A stretch of 64,000 nt of DNA from Hirundichthys speculiger (taxonomy: Eukaryota > Chordata > Actinopteri > Beloniformes > Exocoetidae), in contig JAGFBZ010002147.1 of assembly GCA_018398805.1 (NCBI GenBank), positions 232,691 through 296,690 of the forward strand, in the 5' to 3' direction. Shown here piece by piece: positions 23,116 through 34,350 of this stretch. A program made the position numbers and the translations under genes. Below the pieces are notes generated by a model, which did no database searches, was not told the origin of the DNA, and saw only the letters and a list, made by a program, of their open reading frames with translations. Position 1 is the first letter of the stretch. Each line of letters starts with the position of its first letter.

Positions 23116-25372
23116 CGAGTTTGCTCTGTTTTAGGACTAGGTGAAACAATCCCTTAAATTGACATATAACTGGGACATAAGTGGTGACGGTGCATCCATC
23201 GGAGTGGCTTCAAGGTTGCGGTGGTGTATGGAGGGGGGCGGGGGGTGCGCAAACTTCATTGGGGTCGTCAGGTGGGCACCCTCTTTCCTCTGTGTTTCAA
23301 TGATAGGCCCGCAACATCTGTTTTCAAACCCCCCCATATGCCATTGGTGTTACTTTGGGGTCCAGGAGGAGTCTCGCCTCTTCACCCAGAGCCACCGACT
23401 TGCTTCCTCTGCCGCACCTGAGATGGTTTTTATGGCTTGGCATTGGGCTTGGCCTCGAATCCCCAAATTCTTAAGCAGCCTGATGGTAGACTTGCCCACG
23501 AAGCCTCTGCAGCCAACTTCTTTGGGTGGTTTTACTCCTTCTCGGATAAAAACTCTTGCTGATGTAGGATGAACTGATGGAGGGGGGAGTGTATTGACCT
23601 TTGTTCGTTTGGTCTCCAGAGTGGATGCCAGGCACTTGAGGACGTGGTTGTGTCTCCAGGTGTAACGTCCTTGTGACAAACTTGTCTTGCAGCCCACCAG
23701 GATGTGTTTGAGGTTTGCGGGTGATGGACAGAGGGGGCACGTAGGGTCTTCTCCGTACCATTGGTTGAGGTTAGAAGGGGAAGGCAGGACATCATACGTG
23801 GCACGTAAAATGAAGCTGGTGTGAAATGTTTCCATGTCCAATAGCTCCCTCCAAGAGACCTTTCTCCTCTCCACTCCTTCCCACCTCATCCACTGTCCTT
23901 GCTTAGCTTGTGAGACAGCCTTAGCACACCTCGTTGCCTGCTCCTGCCGACGCACCTCCTCAACGAATAGCCGTCGGCGCTGAGCTGGGCCTGCCCTCTG
24001 CCAGGATGGCCTGCTCTCTCCCTGGCCAAGGCCTCCTTTCCCTTGTTGCACTAGGCCAACAATGTCTCTGTGCCTGAGGTCTGACTTCGCCTGTTGAGTA
24101 GCTGCAGTTGGGGTCCATTTTCTTCCAGTCACCAGGGTAGGAGCTGTTTGGGCTACACAAGGGTCACGAGAATCCGTCAGTGTCATTTCTAACCTTACTT
24201 TGAAACATTTGAACTCCTCTGCAAGACTGGAAACAGGAAGCTCCAGAGTGCCTCTTCCGTACAGCCCGATACTGCTAAAGCATCTGGGAAGTCCCAGCCA
24301 CTTTTTGGCAAATGAGCTGATCAGTCTCTCTAGCTTCTCAACTTTTGAGGTTGGGACCTCATAGATGGTAAGAGGCCACATCAGCCTGGGTAATAGCCCA
24401 AACTGGAGGCACCAAAGCTTCAGCCTGCCTGGGAGCATGGACTTGTTGATACTCTCAAGGCCGCCTATGGTGTCCAGCCTAAGCTGGTCCACTTGCTCTG
24501 TGTCCCTGAGGGTGGCATCATACCAACGTCCAAGACTCTTGACTGGCTTCTCTGACACTGTTGGTATGGGTTCCTCGCCAACGTAGAACCGATGTTCTGA
24601 CAGCTTTCCCTTGACAATTGAAATACTCCTGGACTTGCTCGGCTTTATTTCCATCCGAGCCCACTGGATGTTCTCCTGCAGCTTGTTCAGCAGACATCTG
24701 GCACATGATTTAGTTGTAGTAAGTATGGTCATGTCGTCCATAAAAGCTCTGATGGGCGAGAGACGCAGACCAGGTTCGAGCTTCTGCCCTCCTACTACCC
24801 ACCGAGAGGCTCGGATGATGACCTCCATAGCCATCGTGAAGGCTAGAGGCGAGATGGTGCATCCTGCCATTATGACTATTTCCAACCGTTGCCATGCGGT
24901 GGTATACTCGTTAGTTGTCAGGCAAAGCTGCACGTCTTGGAAGTAGGATTTGACAAGGCCGGTGATTGCTTCTGGGATGCTGAAATAGTCGAATGCTGTC
25001 CAGAGAAGATCGTGTGGGACTGATCCAAAGGCATTGGCGAGGTTCAAGAACACGACATGGAGATCTCTTTCCTCCTTTTTGGCGGTCTGGATTTGGTGCC
25101 ATATCATGTTTATGTGCTTCAAGCATCCAGAGAAACCTGGAATCCCTGCCTTCTGCACCGTGGTATCAATGTAGTGGTTCTTTTCCAGGTAGACCGCCAG
25201 CCTGTGAGCCACTACGCTGAAGGAGATTTTGCCCTCGACGTTCAGGAGGCTGATTTGGCGAAACTGGCCGATGTCCGCAGAGTCCTTTTCCTTGGGGATT
25301 AGGATGCCTCCTGCCCTCTGCCACACAGTTGGAATTGCTTGTTTCTGCCACACTACCTTCATCAGCCTCCAA
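23116..25372 (-). mobile_element. 5'-truncated LINE with intact RT frame
   Basis: The LINE body carries the ORF described at 23350-25410. Its 3' UTR continues to about 23,130 in the minus direction. The 5' boundary is abrupt at about 25,373, where copy 2 of the hAT-like block starts, and the other boundary meets the end of copy 1 at about 23,115. It is thus exactly between the two copies. Confidence 0.75.
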
Positions 25373-25410
25373 AGATATATATTTTGGGGGACTTCACAAT
25401 CAAATATCAC
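23350..25410 (-). CDS. Non-LTR retrotransposon reverse transcriptase, open for 686 codons
   Basis: An unbroken minus frame. In order: WQRAGGILIPKEKDSADIGQ and FRQISLLNVEGKI (RT motifs 1-2), LHVVFLNLANAFGSVPHDLL (motif A; the usual Asp is Asn here), AGCTISPLAFTMAMEV (motif B), IRAFMDDMTILTTT (motif C, FMDD), then a thumb (WLGLPRCFSSIGLYG) and a C-terminal CPLC...H...C zinc knuckle (about residues 555-580: DPTCPLCPSPANLKHILVGC). The zinc knuckle and wording suggest an R2/NeSL-type LINE rather than L2. The first nine or so codons lie in hAT-like sequence, so the listed start is an artefact of 5' truncation. Loss of the motif A Asp (LNLAN in place of the usual LDLAN) suggests a dead enzyme despite the open frame. 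Confidence 0.85.
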   Translation of the reverse strand: MIFDCEVPQNIYLWRLMKVVWQKQAIPTVWQRAGGILIPKEKDSADIGQFRQISLLNVEGKISFSVVAHRLAVYLEKNHYIDTTVQKAGIPGFSGCLKHINMIWHQIQTAKKEERDLHVVFLNLANAFGSVPHDLLWTAFDYFSIPEAITGLVKSYFQDVQLCLTTNEYTTAWQRLEIVIMAGCTISPLAFTMAMEVIIRASRWVVGGQKLEPGLRLSPIRAFMDDMTILTTTKSCARCLLNKLQENIQWARMEIKPSKSRSISIVKGKLSEHRFYVGEEPIPTVSEKPVKSLGRWYDATLRDTEQVDQLRLDTIGGLESINKSMLPGRLKLWCLQFGLLPRLMWPLTIYEVPTSKVEKLERLISSFAKKWLGLPRCFSSIGLYGRGTLELPVSSLAEEFKCFKVRLEMTLTDSRDPCVAQTAPTLVTGRKWTPTAATQQAKSDLRHRDIVGLVQQGKGGLGQGESRPSWQRAGPAQRRRLFVEEVRRQEQATRCAKAVSQAKQGQWMRWEGVERRKVSWRELLDMETFHTSFILRATYDVLPSPSNLNQWYGEDPTCPLCPSPANLKHILVGCKTSLSQGRYTWRHNHVLKCLASTLETKRTKVNTLPPPSVHPTSARVFIREGVKPPKEVGCRGFVGKSTIRLLKNLGIRGQAQCQAIKTISGAAEEASRWLWVKRRDSSWTPK

Positions 25411-26478
25411 CAGTTGCTGTGCGCTCTGACCCCTGACCGCTCTTTTTTTTTTTTTTTCTTACGACAATGAAGTTTGGCTAACAGGGTATAAATGTCTCTC
25501 TCCAAACTGAAAAAGCAAAAAGTCGATGCAGAGAACAGGCAATTCAACAATGAATGAACCGAAAAATACACCTTCATTGCTGTCAGTGTTAATCCTGTGT
25601 GCTTAATATGTAACGAGTGCGTCGCCGTGTGTAAGGAATATAATTTGAGAAGACATTTCAACACAGATTTCAGCATCTCCAGTGAAGTGATTGGATTTGT
25701 TCAGGACCCTTTCTGTGTGGATGTTGAGGCAGACTTCACAGTGAAAGTTAAGGAGCTGCTACCATCACTGGATGAGGGTCTTTTACAGCTGTAACTCATT
25801 GACATTCAATCATCAGATGACTTGCGACAGTCACTGCAGCAGAAGGCTTTGAAACGTTCTGGACCCATGCTGTCAGCCAAGAGAAATTTCCACATTCAAG
25901 GGGTCTTGCACTTTTTCTTCTGACAATGTTTAACATACACCTGTGAGTCATTCTTACACATGAATGTCATTAAAACACACAATCACATATCCCTCACTGA
26001 CCAGCATCTGCAACACTGCTTGCATATCGCCCTGACAACATAGACACCTGACTTCACTGCTCTTGCTAAGTCAAATAAATGCCATTTCTCTCACTAGTTG
26101 GCAAATGTTGCCAAACTTCATACAAGGCATGTTAGTAAACTAAGTAAGATGTTATTTACTTTACATTAATGTTACTCTTGGTATTGTAAGTTGCACTGGA
26201 CTGTTGTGTAATTATTTTCTGTACCACACTATGTACTTTTTGGTTATAATATTCTGTTACCTCTCACTTAGACGAGTGCAATCTTAAATATTTGGACAAA
26301 AGTTAAAACAGAAGTAATGTGTGGATTTATGTTCACATGTTCTGCATTTATAAAATGTAATATCTATTGAATATTTTAGTATGTTGTTTGTTACCGTGAT
26401 CGCATATTCTTCAGGCCTCTTATTTTGTCTCAGACTCATGAAGCGGCCCCAATTCCAAATTAATTGAATAGCCCTGTC
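25373..26478 (+). mobile_element. Non-autonomous hAT-like element, copy 2
   Basis: It matches 22,190-22,950 closely but keeps more. After the N-terminal zinc-finger exon (25,597-25,670) it has DPFCVDVEADFTVKVKELLP and LIDIQSSDDLRQSLQQ, resembling the region just before the hAT C-terminal domain in GTF2IRD2-like transposases. So this is an internal-deletion derivative joining the N- and C-terminal ends. A 188-bp segment (26291-26478), ending GAATAGCCCTG, is missing from copy 1. Confidence 0.7.
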
Positions 26479-26584
26479 ATACTGGTTTCTGTTCCTCTGA
26501 GTGTTGGTGTTTAATGTAACATATAGGAAAAAGGCATACGAGTAATGTTTTAGGGTACACACAAACAAGATCATTTAGATCAGA

Positions 26585-27410
26585 GATGTGTGGTGAATTC
26601 CAATTCCTCCCTTAACCCTCAATCTCAACCCTTAGTCTCAAAAATGCATGCTCCCGCTAAGGGCAAGTGCTGTCCCGATTCTTAGCAAGTCAAGTTGAGG
26701 GCGAGTTTGAGGGCTGTATCGCCCTCAAAATTGAGATTTTCCGACACCACCCTTGGAAGTAAGGGCTATCCAGAAGGCACTGGGTAATTTAGCCAAGACA
26801 TCTTTGAAAATGATGGTGACAAAAAAAGCTAGCTTTAAACGTAAGTATCTTCATATATCTTAAAGATATAAATGTTACGAAACCATTTTATTGTGTTTGT
26901 TTGAGATTTTTTTAATGGATTAACATCGTTGTTGCGTAACATTTATTTTTTTACTTTACGATGTTTGCTACCGGACCGGCGGTCCCGGTCGGCTTCACGT
27001 TACTTGTACTCGTCAGTGGTCCTGGTCCACCGTCCCGGGACCGCCGACCGGGGCTCCCGGTCCCGTCGGTGGTCCGGGTCGGCTTCACGTTACTTGTATA
27101 CCTTGTTGTGTAGCGACGGAGGACTGAATAATGTATCCTCTATTGTGTTATTTGCTAATATTATTTAGAGAATATACAGCGATCTTTTCAGTGTTATCCC
27201 TGTGTCATTTCAGGGAATACAGAGACAACATGGGCTCTGATACATTTCAGTCTGAAGACGTAACTGCACTCGAGGGGTGTCCCATTTCTAAGTCGCAAGA
27301 TAGCCCTTACGCTTACTTTCGAGGGTTAAGATTGAGGGCCAAAAATTGAGGGTTAAGGGCGAGGGTTGAGATTGAGGGTTAAGAGAGGAATTGGAATTCA
27401 CCCGTGATCT
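26585..27410. mobile_element. DNA-transposon-like element with GGTGAATTCC inverted ends
   Basis: The left arm GGTGAATTCCAATTCCTC, then CTTAACCCTCAATCTCAACC, is matched in inverse near 27,330-27,401. Related TTAACCCTCAATCTC motifs repeat several times on each arm. The interior has a G/C-rich tandem pair: units of 90 bp starting GGTCCCGGTCGGCTTCACGT at 26981 and 27071. No transposase domain is recognised. The left arm is also present at the end of copy 1 (about 23,000-23,115). The superfamily is undetermined because no clean target duplication was found. Confidence 0.6.
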
Positions 27411-29980
27411 CTTGTTGCCTGTATGTGCAGCAATTAGAGGATGCTCTCACTGTTTATCTTCATTGGTATGAAAAATCAACCCATAGAGTTGTATGGACTG
27501 AGGGACTTGTGCTAAAAAATTTGTATTCCATAGTAATATACAAAATACCAAATTAAGGAGAACTCAAATAGAACTTTGAAAACTAGAACATCAATCTGGC
27601 TTGTCAGTCCTCTAAAGAAGAGTTATAGAACAATCTTTAGCCCTTTTTAGTCAGAAATCATTCTTAATCCCTGCAGAAATGGTGCCCCCATCAAGCTCAT
27701 CTCTGTATCTCTGCAAAGATGATATCCACATTCATTGTTAGACGTGGGCATCTGTGGCTTCGGTCCCGAATGGTTTTTGAATAGCCCTGGATAAAACAGG
27801 ACAGATATTTTCAACAAACTATTTGAAAGGTGATTCCATACGCTATCTCGAGTCCATACCCACCATGTAAAAAGACAAAGATGTTCTTCTTTGTGGCTGA
27901 TGTCTCATTGGCTCAATCCTGCTGTCTGACCCACCTACTCTGTTTCTAAAGATCAATCACAGAAGAGCATCCCCCCCATATGCATTGGGCAAATATAACC
28001 AAGCACAAGTCTCTGGAGCTGTATCACATACTTATTTCAACTCACGAGTAACTAGTGGACTTAGGGTTAAACTGGCAGTTAATATCTAAGGCAAGTTTTC
28101 AGACATGGATATAAGGACTGTCTTTCTTTCTTTTAAGAAAAAAAAAATGTAGAAACCAGTTTGTCCATGCTGTGCTGCTCCAGAAGCTGAGTCAGAATTT
28201 AAGCCTGTCTCTGTTACAGGATCGGGTGGGGGTGAAATGTGTGCTTGTCCAAGTGTTTTTTTCAATCATACAGTCAGCCAGGCCTGACATCCCTTGAGCA
28301 TTTAATCAGACACTCACACAGTCAACATGGTTTACACTCCCTGATGCACTCGATAGCAAAAAAAAAAAACAAAAAAAACCCCAACAAACAGTGACAGTGC
28401 AGTATGGAGCACGTAGAGTACAAATGCAAGACACAACATAAGTGCCCAGTGTCAAGCTCATCTATCATGGTGAAAAAAAAACTCAATTACTAGGTGAATT
28501 TTATTGTCATTTATTCTTTAATTATCTTCTGTTGGAGTTATCTCAGTCCTCAGCAGCAACAACCTCTTCTCTCAGTGTACACAGGCAGGATGCAGGTGAT
28601 GCAGCTGTTTCAAAGAATGTATTGATTCCAAACAAGGTTTTTTGATTAGTATGCCTCCATAAAATTATGAAAGTAGCAGAGTGCATAAATCCACTGATTA
28701 CACAGCAGTAAGTAATGAATAGGAATAAGAATAATGACCGAATCTGTTGCTGCATTCTTTATTGGGCTGTTTATGGGCTCCAGGAGTGTTGCAGTGCTGT
28801 GTGTTGTCAGCCCATGTGAACCAATGACCACTAGCCACTATTTAGCCCCTGTGAAGCCAAGTATTAGATTATTTGTCTTTATTTAGACTGATAATTGTTG
28901 TTGTGTTATGATTAGTTAAAATCATAGATTTGAACAAGTTGATTACACACTCATTGCATATTAATGAGAAGTAAATTTATGGTAAAGGCATGAGCAGGGA
29001 GAGCACCAGAATAGATCAGAGGAGATGAGAAGTCTATTCTTACAGGTAAGAACAGGAGAGTACAAGAAAGAGGTTAGAAGTAACATAAAAAAACCCAAAA
29101 AAAATCAATCATTAATTTTTTTTTGTTTAGACAACATCCAGTAGCAACATTTAATCACTGCATACAGGTGTCACGTCTCATATTAATTTAACTCTGAAAT
29201 AACTTTAAAATATTAGGGGCTCAGCCCACCTAAAATAAAAACAAAACACACACAAAAAAACAAGGAGTTTCACTTTTTAACTGTTCAATTTTAGGTCCTT
29301 AAAAAGACATCTGCCCTCATCAAGCTCAACTTTGCAACATTTGTGTTTTTCTTTTTTTTTTTTTTTAGTGAAACTAATCACAGAAATTTCCACAAAAGCA
29401 AAAGTCTTTGACGTTTCAATCTTTCACTTGAAGAAAGATTTTTAAAAAAAATGTAAAAAAGAAAGAAAAATATTGTAGTCAATCTCATTTTTCCCTTTAG
29501 ATCAGACAGTGAAGAAATAATGGAATCGCTCAATTCTGTGGAAAATATGATGGAATCATGAGTAAAAAAAGGAAAAGAAAAAAACTACATTGCCACTGAC
29601 ATAAACTCTGAGATGATCAGTGACTGTGGAACTCTGCATGTTTTCTTCAGGCAGTCATCTTCATACATTTCATTGGAAGGAAATGTAAGAGTGCATTTGC
29701 TGCTTTTAAGGCATGTTGCTTTACGTTTTCTGTCATGACAGTAATATGTCACATTAGGTTTACAACCTCCTTACAACCTTGTTTGTACTTGGTCAACTAA
29801 CTGGGAACAACCATTCTGGGAGAAGTTTAATAATCCTCTTCTTTGTTTCAGCTGATGTCTTTCGTGATGGAGTCATGATTCATGTCAATTAACTGGGTGC
29901 GACAGTGTCCGAGGTGTCTTTTTTTAACTTCAGAATAATGAGCCAATTTCGGTGTTTGTTCTGAAAATTGTGAATTAAAG
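27411..29980. other. Gene-free spacer
   Basis: A/T-rich, with poly-A tracts near 28,360 and 29,090 and poly-T near 29,355. The ORFs here are short and without recognisable domains. Confidence 0.5.
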
Positions 29981-29986
29981 GGAATT

Positions 29987-30014
29987 AAAAGTCTCTCAGA
30001 ACTGAGAGACTTTT
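29987..30014. repeat. Perfect short hairpin followed by poly-T
   Basis: The 13-nt arm AAAAGTCTCTCAG, a two-base loop (AA) and its exact complement are followed by T(8). It resembles a terminator shape, but no Pol III gene is visible upstream. Confidence 0.8.
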
Positions 30015-30180
30015 TTTTCCCTCTGCCTGATCTTAAAAAAAAAAAACAAACATTGACAGATAAACATTTTTTTCTCTTTTTAAAAAAAAATGCTTCTTAA
30101 ATCTAGAAGTTTGGAATATTAAATGAAAATAGTTTTGTGGCATGTGTGTGGTTTTTTTTTTGTCCAACAAAATTGAAGAA

Positions 30181-30228
30181 CTGATTAAATATCCTCCAAG
30201 AGCGGTTGCTGGAGGATATTCTAATCAG
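30181..30228. repeat. 48-bp hairpin, 18-bp arms with one bulge
   Basis: The arm CTGATTAAATATCCTCCA pairs with TGGAGGATATTCTAATCAG across a loop of about 11 nt. Only one unpaired base interrupts the stem. No host transcript is evident. Confidence 0.8.
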
Positions 30229-30561
30229 CCCTGTATCAGTGTAAGGCTACATGTCAGGGTTACAGAGAGTATTAGTATGTGTGCCATTCCTGCACACATT
30301 TTAATTCAACTCCATGACTGACCTCTGCCACTGAGTCAACAACCGATAAACTTTGATCTCTTAACTTCTGTCTTTGTACTTTACAAAGACAACACCAACA
30401 AAATCGTTTCTTACTTTGAACTGGTATTCAGAGAACTCATGAGCCATCAGAGATTTTTCTGCATTAATGGAACTAATGGCACAGTTGCCATATCTTCTCC
30501 ACACACTTTATCTATCCTTTTTTTTTCCTCCTTCCTGGCTACCTCTGAACCCAATCTTGTC

Positions 30562-30897
30562 TCCATTACATCCATCCATTATCTATGGCCGCTTAATCCT
30601 CTGCAGGGTCACGGGGATCTGCTGGCCCTGCGATGGACAGGTCACCAGTCCATTGAAAAACCCATAGACGAAAAAAAATGCACACTCACAATCACTCCTA
30701 CTGGCAATTTAGAACCACCAATTAACCTGACATGCATGTCTTTGGACTGTGGGAGGAAGACGGAGTAGCTGGAGGAAACCCACGCTAGCACGGGGAGAAC
30801 ATGTAAACTCCACACAGAAAGGCCCCTGCAGAGATTCAAACCAGGAACTTTCTCGCTGTGAGGCAACAGTGCTGACCACTAAGCCACCATGCTGCCC
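30562..30897 (-). repeat. V-SINE (DANA/mermaid-like), near full length
   Basis: Read on minus: a GGGCAGCATGGTGGCTTAGT head with tRNA-like boxes, the V-SINE core (CCCACAGTCCAAAGACATGC), the TAATTGGTGGTTCTAAATTG segment and a tail ending (ATGG)n at 30,562. Most short ORFs here are frames of this SINE. Confidence 0.9.
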
Positions 30898-30927
30898 ATC
30901 TACACTACAATTTGTACAATTTTTTTA

Positions 30928-31080
30928 TTTCATATTTGCTCCAGTGTGGAACAAGGGAGTGTTTAAAATAGTTTAATCAAATGAAATCCAGCAGTGCTGT
31001 GTACCTAATAGAATAAAGTGAAATGAAGTGGGGTTTTGTAGGAACCTTGATTATGGTGGAGAAACCCCACTTATACTCCA
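30928..31080 (+). repeat. Unclassified interspersed repeat, copy 1
   Basis: About 150 bp that matches 37985-38137 in opposite orientation, with anchors TAGTTTAATCAAATGAAAT and GGAACCTTGATTATGGT. No terminal repeats or coding capacity were recognised. Both copies lie within a few hundred bases of a V-SINE. Confidence 0.75.
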
Positions 31081-32019
31081 CACGAGACCTACAGTGGTAG
31101 ATTTTTTTTCTAAAGGTGTTATTAGCAAAAACAAAGATTGCAGAGAAATTAGACTATAAACTGGCACTAAGATTTTTTTTTGAGCAACTTGCTTGGTGAA
31201 ACAGAAAAAGGTGAAACATTAGAGGCAAGACGAAGGTATTGGAGATCTGTTAATGTAGCACACAGTGTTGCCTGTAGTAGTGTCATATATCTGTCACTGT
31301 TATTCTAAGCAGAACATCATTTAACAATGGACAACAATAAAAGGATTACAGTATCTGTCATATTTGACTTTCCCTGTGGAGAGAGCCTAATGTAGAAAGA
31401 GACTCCCTTGTTTCCAAACAAGTGCTTTCTGAACAAGTCTTGAATTATATGTGTGAGGTTTGTTCACACATTACACACACATACAAAGAGGCAGTTAATG
31501 AGGACTGTCAGGACCTGCCTGAGCTATGCATGCCATCACTGCTGATGTGGCTGATACTGATACTCTGACTTCGCCATGCTGCACATTACCATTCATCTGG
31601 AGATTTGGTAATTAGCCTGCAGCAAAACACTGTACAGGTGCTTTAACATACACAGACAGATATATCTAAACACATACACACACACACATCCACGCACACA
31701 CACACTTTTGTTCTATAATGTATTAATTAAGGCATCTAACCGTTTAGTAATTGTAAATATCAGGAAAAACATTAAGATACACCACACCTTATGTCAGAAC
31801 TTTACAAGGATATATCTTAATGAATACTTGTCTGCGTGTGTGTGATACAGCCAAGTTCCATCCTCCTGCCTATCCCTTCACTCTCATTGTATAAATGTAT
31901 GTAAGGTAGTTAAACAAACTGTATTAACCCTTTATGCTGCAAGCTACATTCACCCATCCACATACAGCACTATATATTATACTGTCTCCAGAGACTGTAA
32001 TGGGGGACCCAATGAGACC
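31081..32019. other. Gene-free spacer with (CA)n
   Basis: Contains a broken (CA)n run at about 31,672-31,706. No gene or repeat boundary is otherwise recognised. Confidence 0.5.
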
Positions 32020-32190
32020 CATTTTCTTCTCCTAAATACCACCCACCCACATTAACGATGACATGGTGATGTCATTGCTGAAGATCCTGGTGAGGTTAAT
32101 CAGGGAGAACGATGTCACACTCTTCCTTGGTGTACAGCATGATCTCATCCATGTAGAGGAGGTGGCTGACGGTTTAGCGACAAAGAAGAC
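32020..32190 (-). mobile_element. Decayed LINE RT fragment
   Basis: Two minus frames together read LLYMDEIMLYTKEECD and, after a shift, SLINLTRIFSNDITMS. This is the YMDD-type catalytic motif and following helix of an R2-type RT family. The second Asp of YMDD is Glu. Only about 50 residues remain. Confidence 0.5.
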
Positions 32191-32728
32191 ATTGAAAACC
32201 CATCTCTGTTTAGCTGTCCTGTCATGGCCATTATTTAGCCCAGTAGAAGATGTTAAAAAAACCTCTCCCTGTTTAGTCTTGAAAACTTGTCTCTTTTTAG
32301 CCTTTCTTTTTTTCTTCTTTGAAAAAAAACCGCAATGCCACTCCCTCTGATTCAGAAGAGATTTGTGTGAAGTGATAAAATAAAGAAGAATGTTGATATG
32401 TGGAACCTTACAAGAAGTTCCAGGCTGTGTTAACATTATTTTAGCAAGAAAAAGATCAGCACTGATGGTGTAATAAGTGGAGATCCTGTCTTCTTCTACT
32501 GAAATAACTGGAGGAGACTACTATCACAGAAATGCCAGGTCTGCAAAGCCCCAGAAGAATGTAAGTTATACCCCATTGCACACCCATTACCCTGTGGTTA
32601 CTTGGGTAGCCCCTATAAAACATGGACAATATATACAATGTGTTCTATGTGTAACTCGGATTAGATTTATAACACTCAGAAATACTGGGTTCTTTGAATG
32701 CAACATAGTTTCTCGCAGCAGCGGAACA

Positions 32729-33495
32729 TGTCACTGCCGGGCCGGGGGCGGGGCACATGACCGGGCCCTTTAAACCCAATAAAGCTACTCCGATAACAAC
32801 CACATCAACAGTTTACAACTAACTCACATATTATTTTCAGTGTCAGTGATTGTGAGTAATTGTTCCTGTAAATCTGGCTCCCTGATTGTGGTGGCAGTTT
32901 TGGTGGGCTTGACTCGCTGACAAAAATGTCAGGTTCATCTCCAGGATGATATGTATCCAGCTTTTTTAGTTTAGTCTTTTCCTGCGCTCTTTTTTTTTCC
33001 CCTTTTCTTTGCATTTTTTTGCTCCACTTTTATGCTTGTTTGAACTGCCACTAATGATTTAATTAAACCATGATCAACCTACCCTGCACCGCATAGACTC
33101 TGCTGACTAGTGACTGATAATGACGCTGATGGACGGCTGTTGATGACAGTTTTACCCAAAATACATCTGGAGATCTTACCGGCGATCAACTAGTAAATTT
33201 GCGCATTGTAAAGTTAACTGTATGAGTCAACATGAAGCCAGCCATGCAGCACAACATTTATTTCACTGTGTTGAAGAAACCTACATGACCAAAGTCTGTC
33301 TTAACTTTTTTTGACCAACCAGGACTCATTCTTGCTGAGGCAACCTATATATAACCTTGTACGTAGCGCATCATATTCTTCACAGAAGTTGTTGTATCCA
33401 GTAATGTTTAAGGTGTAACCGCCACTTGGGGAGAAACCTGTTTCTTTGTCCTTAACCGGGCCCTGCAGGGCCTGGGCCGGGGCAGTACTGCCCCC
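32729..33495 (-). mobile_element. Possible hAT-like non-autonomous element with G/C-rich ends
   Basis: The ends ACTGCCGGGCCGGGGGCGG (about 32,731) and, inverted, ACTGCCCCGGCCCAGG (about 33,490) resemble each other imperfectly. On minus, a short frame (KGEKKRAQEKTKLKKLDTYH, 32805-33014) looks like the lysine-rich start of a hAT transposase. No target duplication was found, so this stays tentative. Confidence 0.35.
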
Positions 33496-33579
33496 TCAGC
33501 CCCCCGTGAAGCTCCACCCTTGGTTTCTCATCTGGTAATTTCATTTCCAGCTTTACCATGAACGGATAACCTGCAGTTC

Positions 33580-33660
33580 TCTGTGGGTGTGATCCCAGCA
33601 GACCCCCGTGACCCTGCATAGGATTAAGTAGGCATAGATAATGGATGGATGGATGGATTT
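33580..33660 (+). repeat. V-SINE 3' end fragment
   Basis: GTGATCCCAGCAGACCCC, GTGACCCTGCATAGGATTAA and an (ATGG)n tail match the 3' third of the V-SINE copies in this window. Confidence 0.8.
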
Positions 33661-33956
33661 TAGTTATTTATTTCACTTAAAGGTATTCCGATTTCAAAAA
33701 AAGGCAAATGGAACTGATATTAACATAAAGTTAATTTTCTGTTTCATAAATCCGTGGTCGTGTATGTTGTGGGGCTCGGAGGTTCTATTTATTCTTACAG
33801 AGCTTGGTACTGCCAATATCCTTCTCAAACCTAATAGATCAGTGAGTGTGAATCTGAGTAAACTTGTGATAACCCTGGATTGATAAGTCATAGTCTAAGA
33901 TCTTTTTATACAACCCTCTAGATGTAGATATTGTTGATGTTATGCTTGGGGCCAGC

Positions 33957-34348
33957 AGTAATAAAAATCCGCGAACTGGAGCCGGAGCCCCCCGAGCCTA
34001 AATAATGTGTTTAAAATATGTTTAAAAACTGCAAAAAAGTAGAAAGGGCACTGCAGCAAAACAAGACAAAGGCTCAACTGTGGTCTTCCTGTGGTCTTTC
34101 TGCACAACATCCTGTGATGCGTCTCAGCCAATCAGCGCAAAGATTCTAGAGTTCTGGGCCGTCTGCGTTTCTCGTGTTGCTTACAGGAGGCTGTGAGTCA
34201 CTGATGTTTTTCGTCTGTTGTGGGGTGGATTTTTGCGGAAATTCCGCGATTTTTTTCTTGATTTTTTTTATTACATTATATATTTCTGAAAAATCTGCAA
34301 ATAACTAAAACCGCGGAACTTAAAGCATGAATTGGCAAGGGATCACTG
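33957..34348. mobile_element. Pogo/Tigger-like MITE relic
   Basis: The left side has AAAAATCCGCGAACTGGAGC. The right end, inverted, reads CAGTGATCCCTTGCCAATTC beside TA. CAGTNNTCCC-type ends with internal CGCGG motifs are typical of pogo/Tigger-type MITEs. The outermost left terminus is missing. Confidence 0.6.
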
Positions 34349-34350
34349 TA

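Noticed and set aside
29987..30014. Transcription terminator
   Set aside because: The hairpin plus poly-T shape is not a terminator signal for animal Pol II genes, and no Pol III gene precedes it.
30439..30866. Short ORFs on both strands
   Set aside because: They are frames through the V-SINE copy and recur in the same form at 39.9-40.3 kb.
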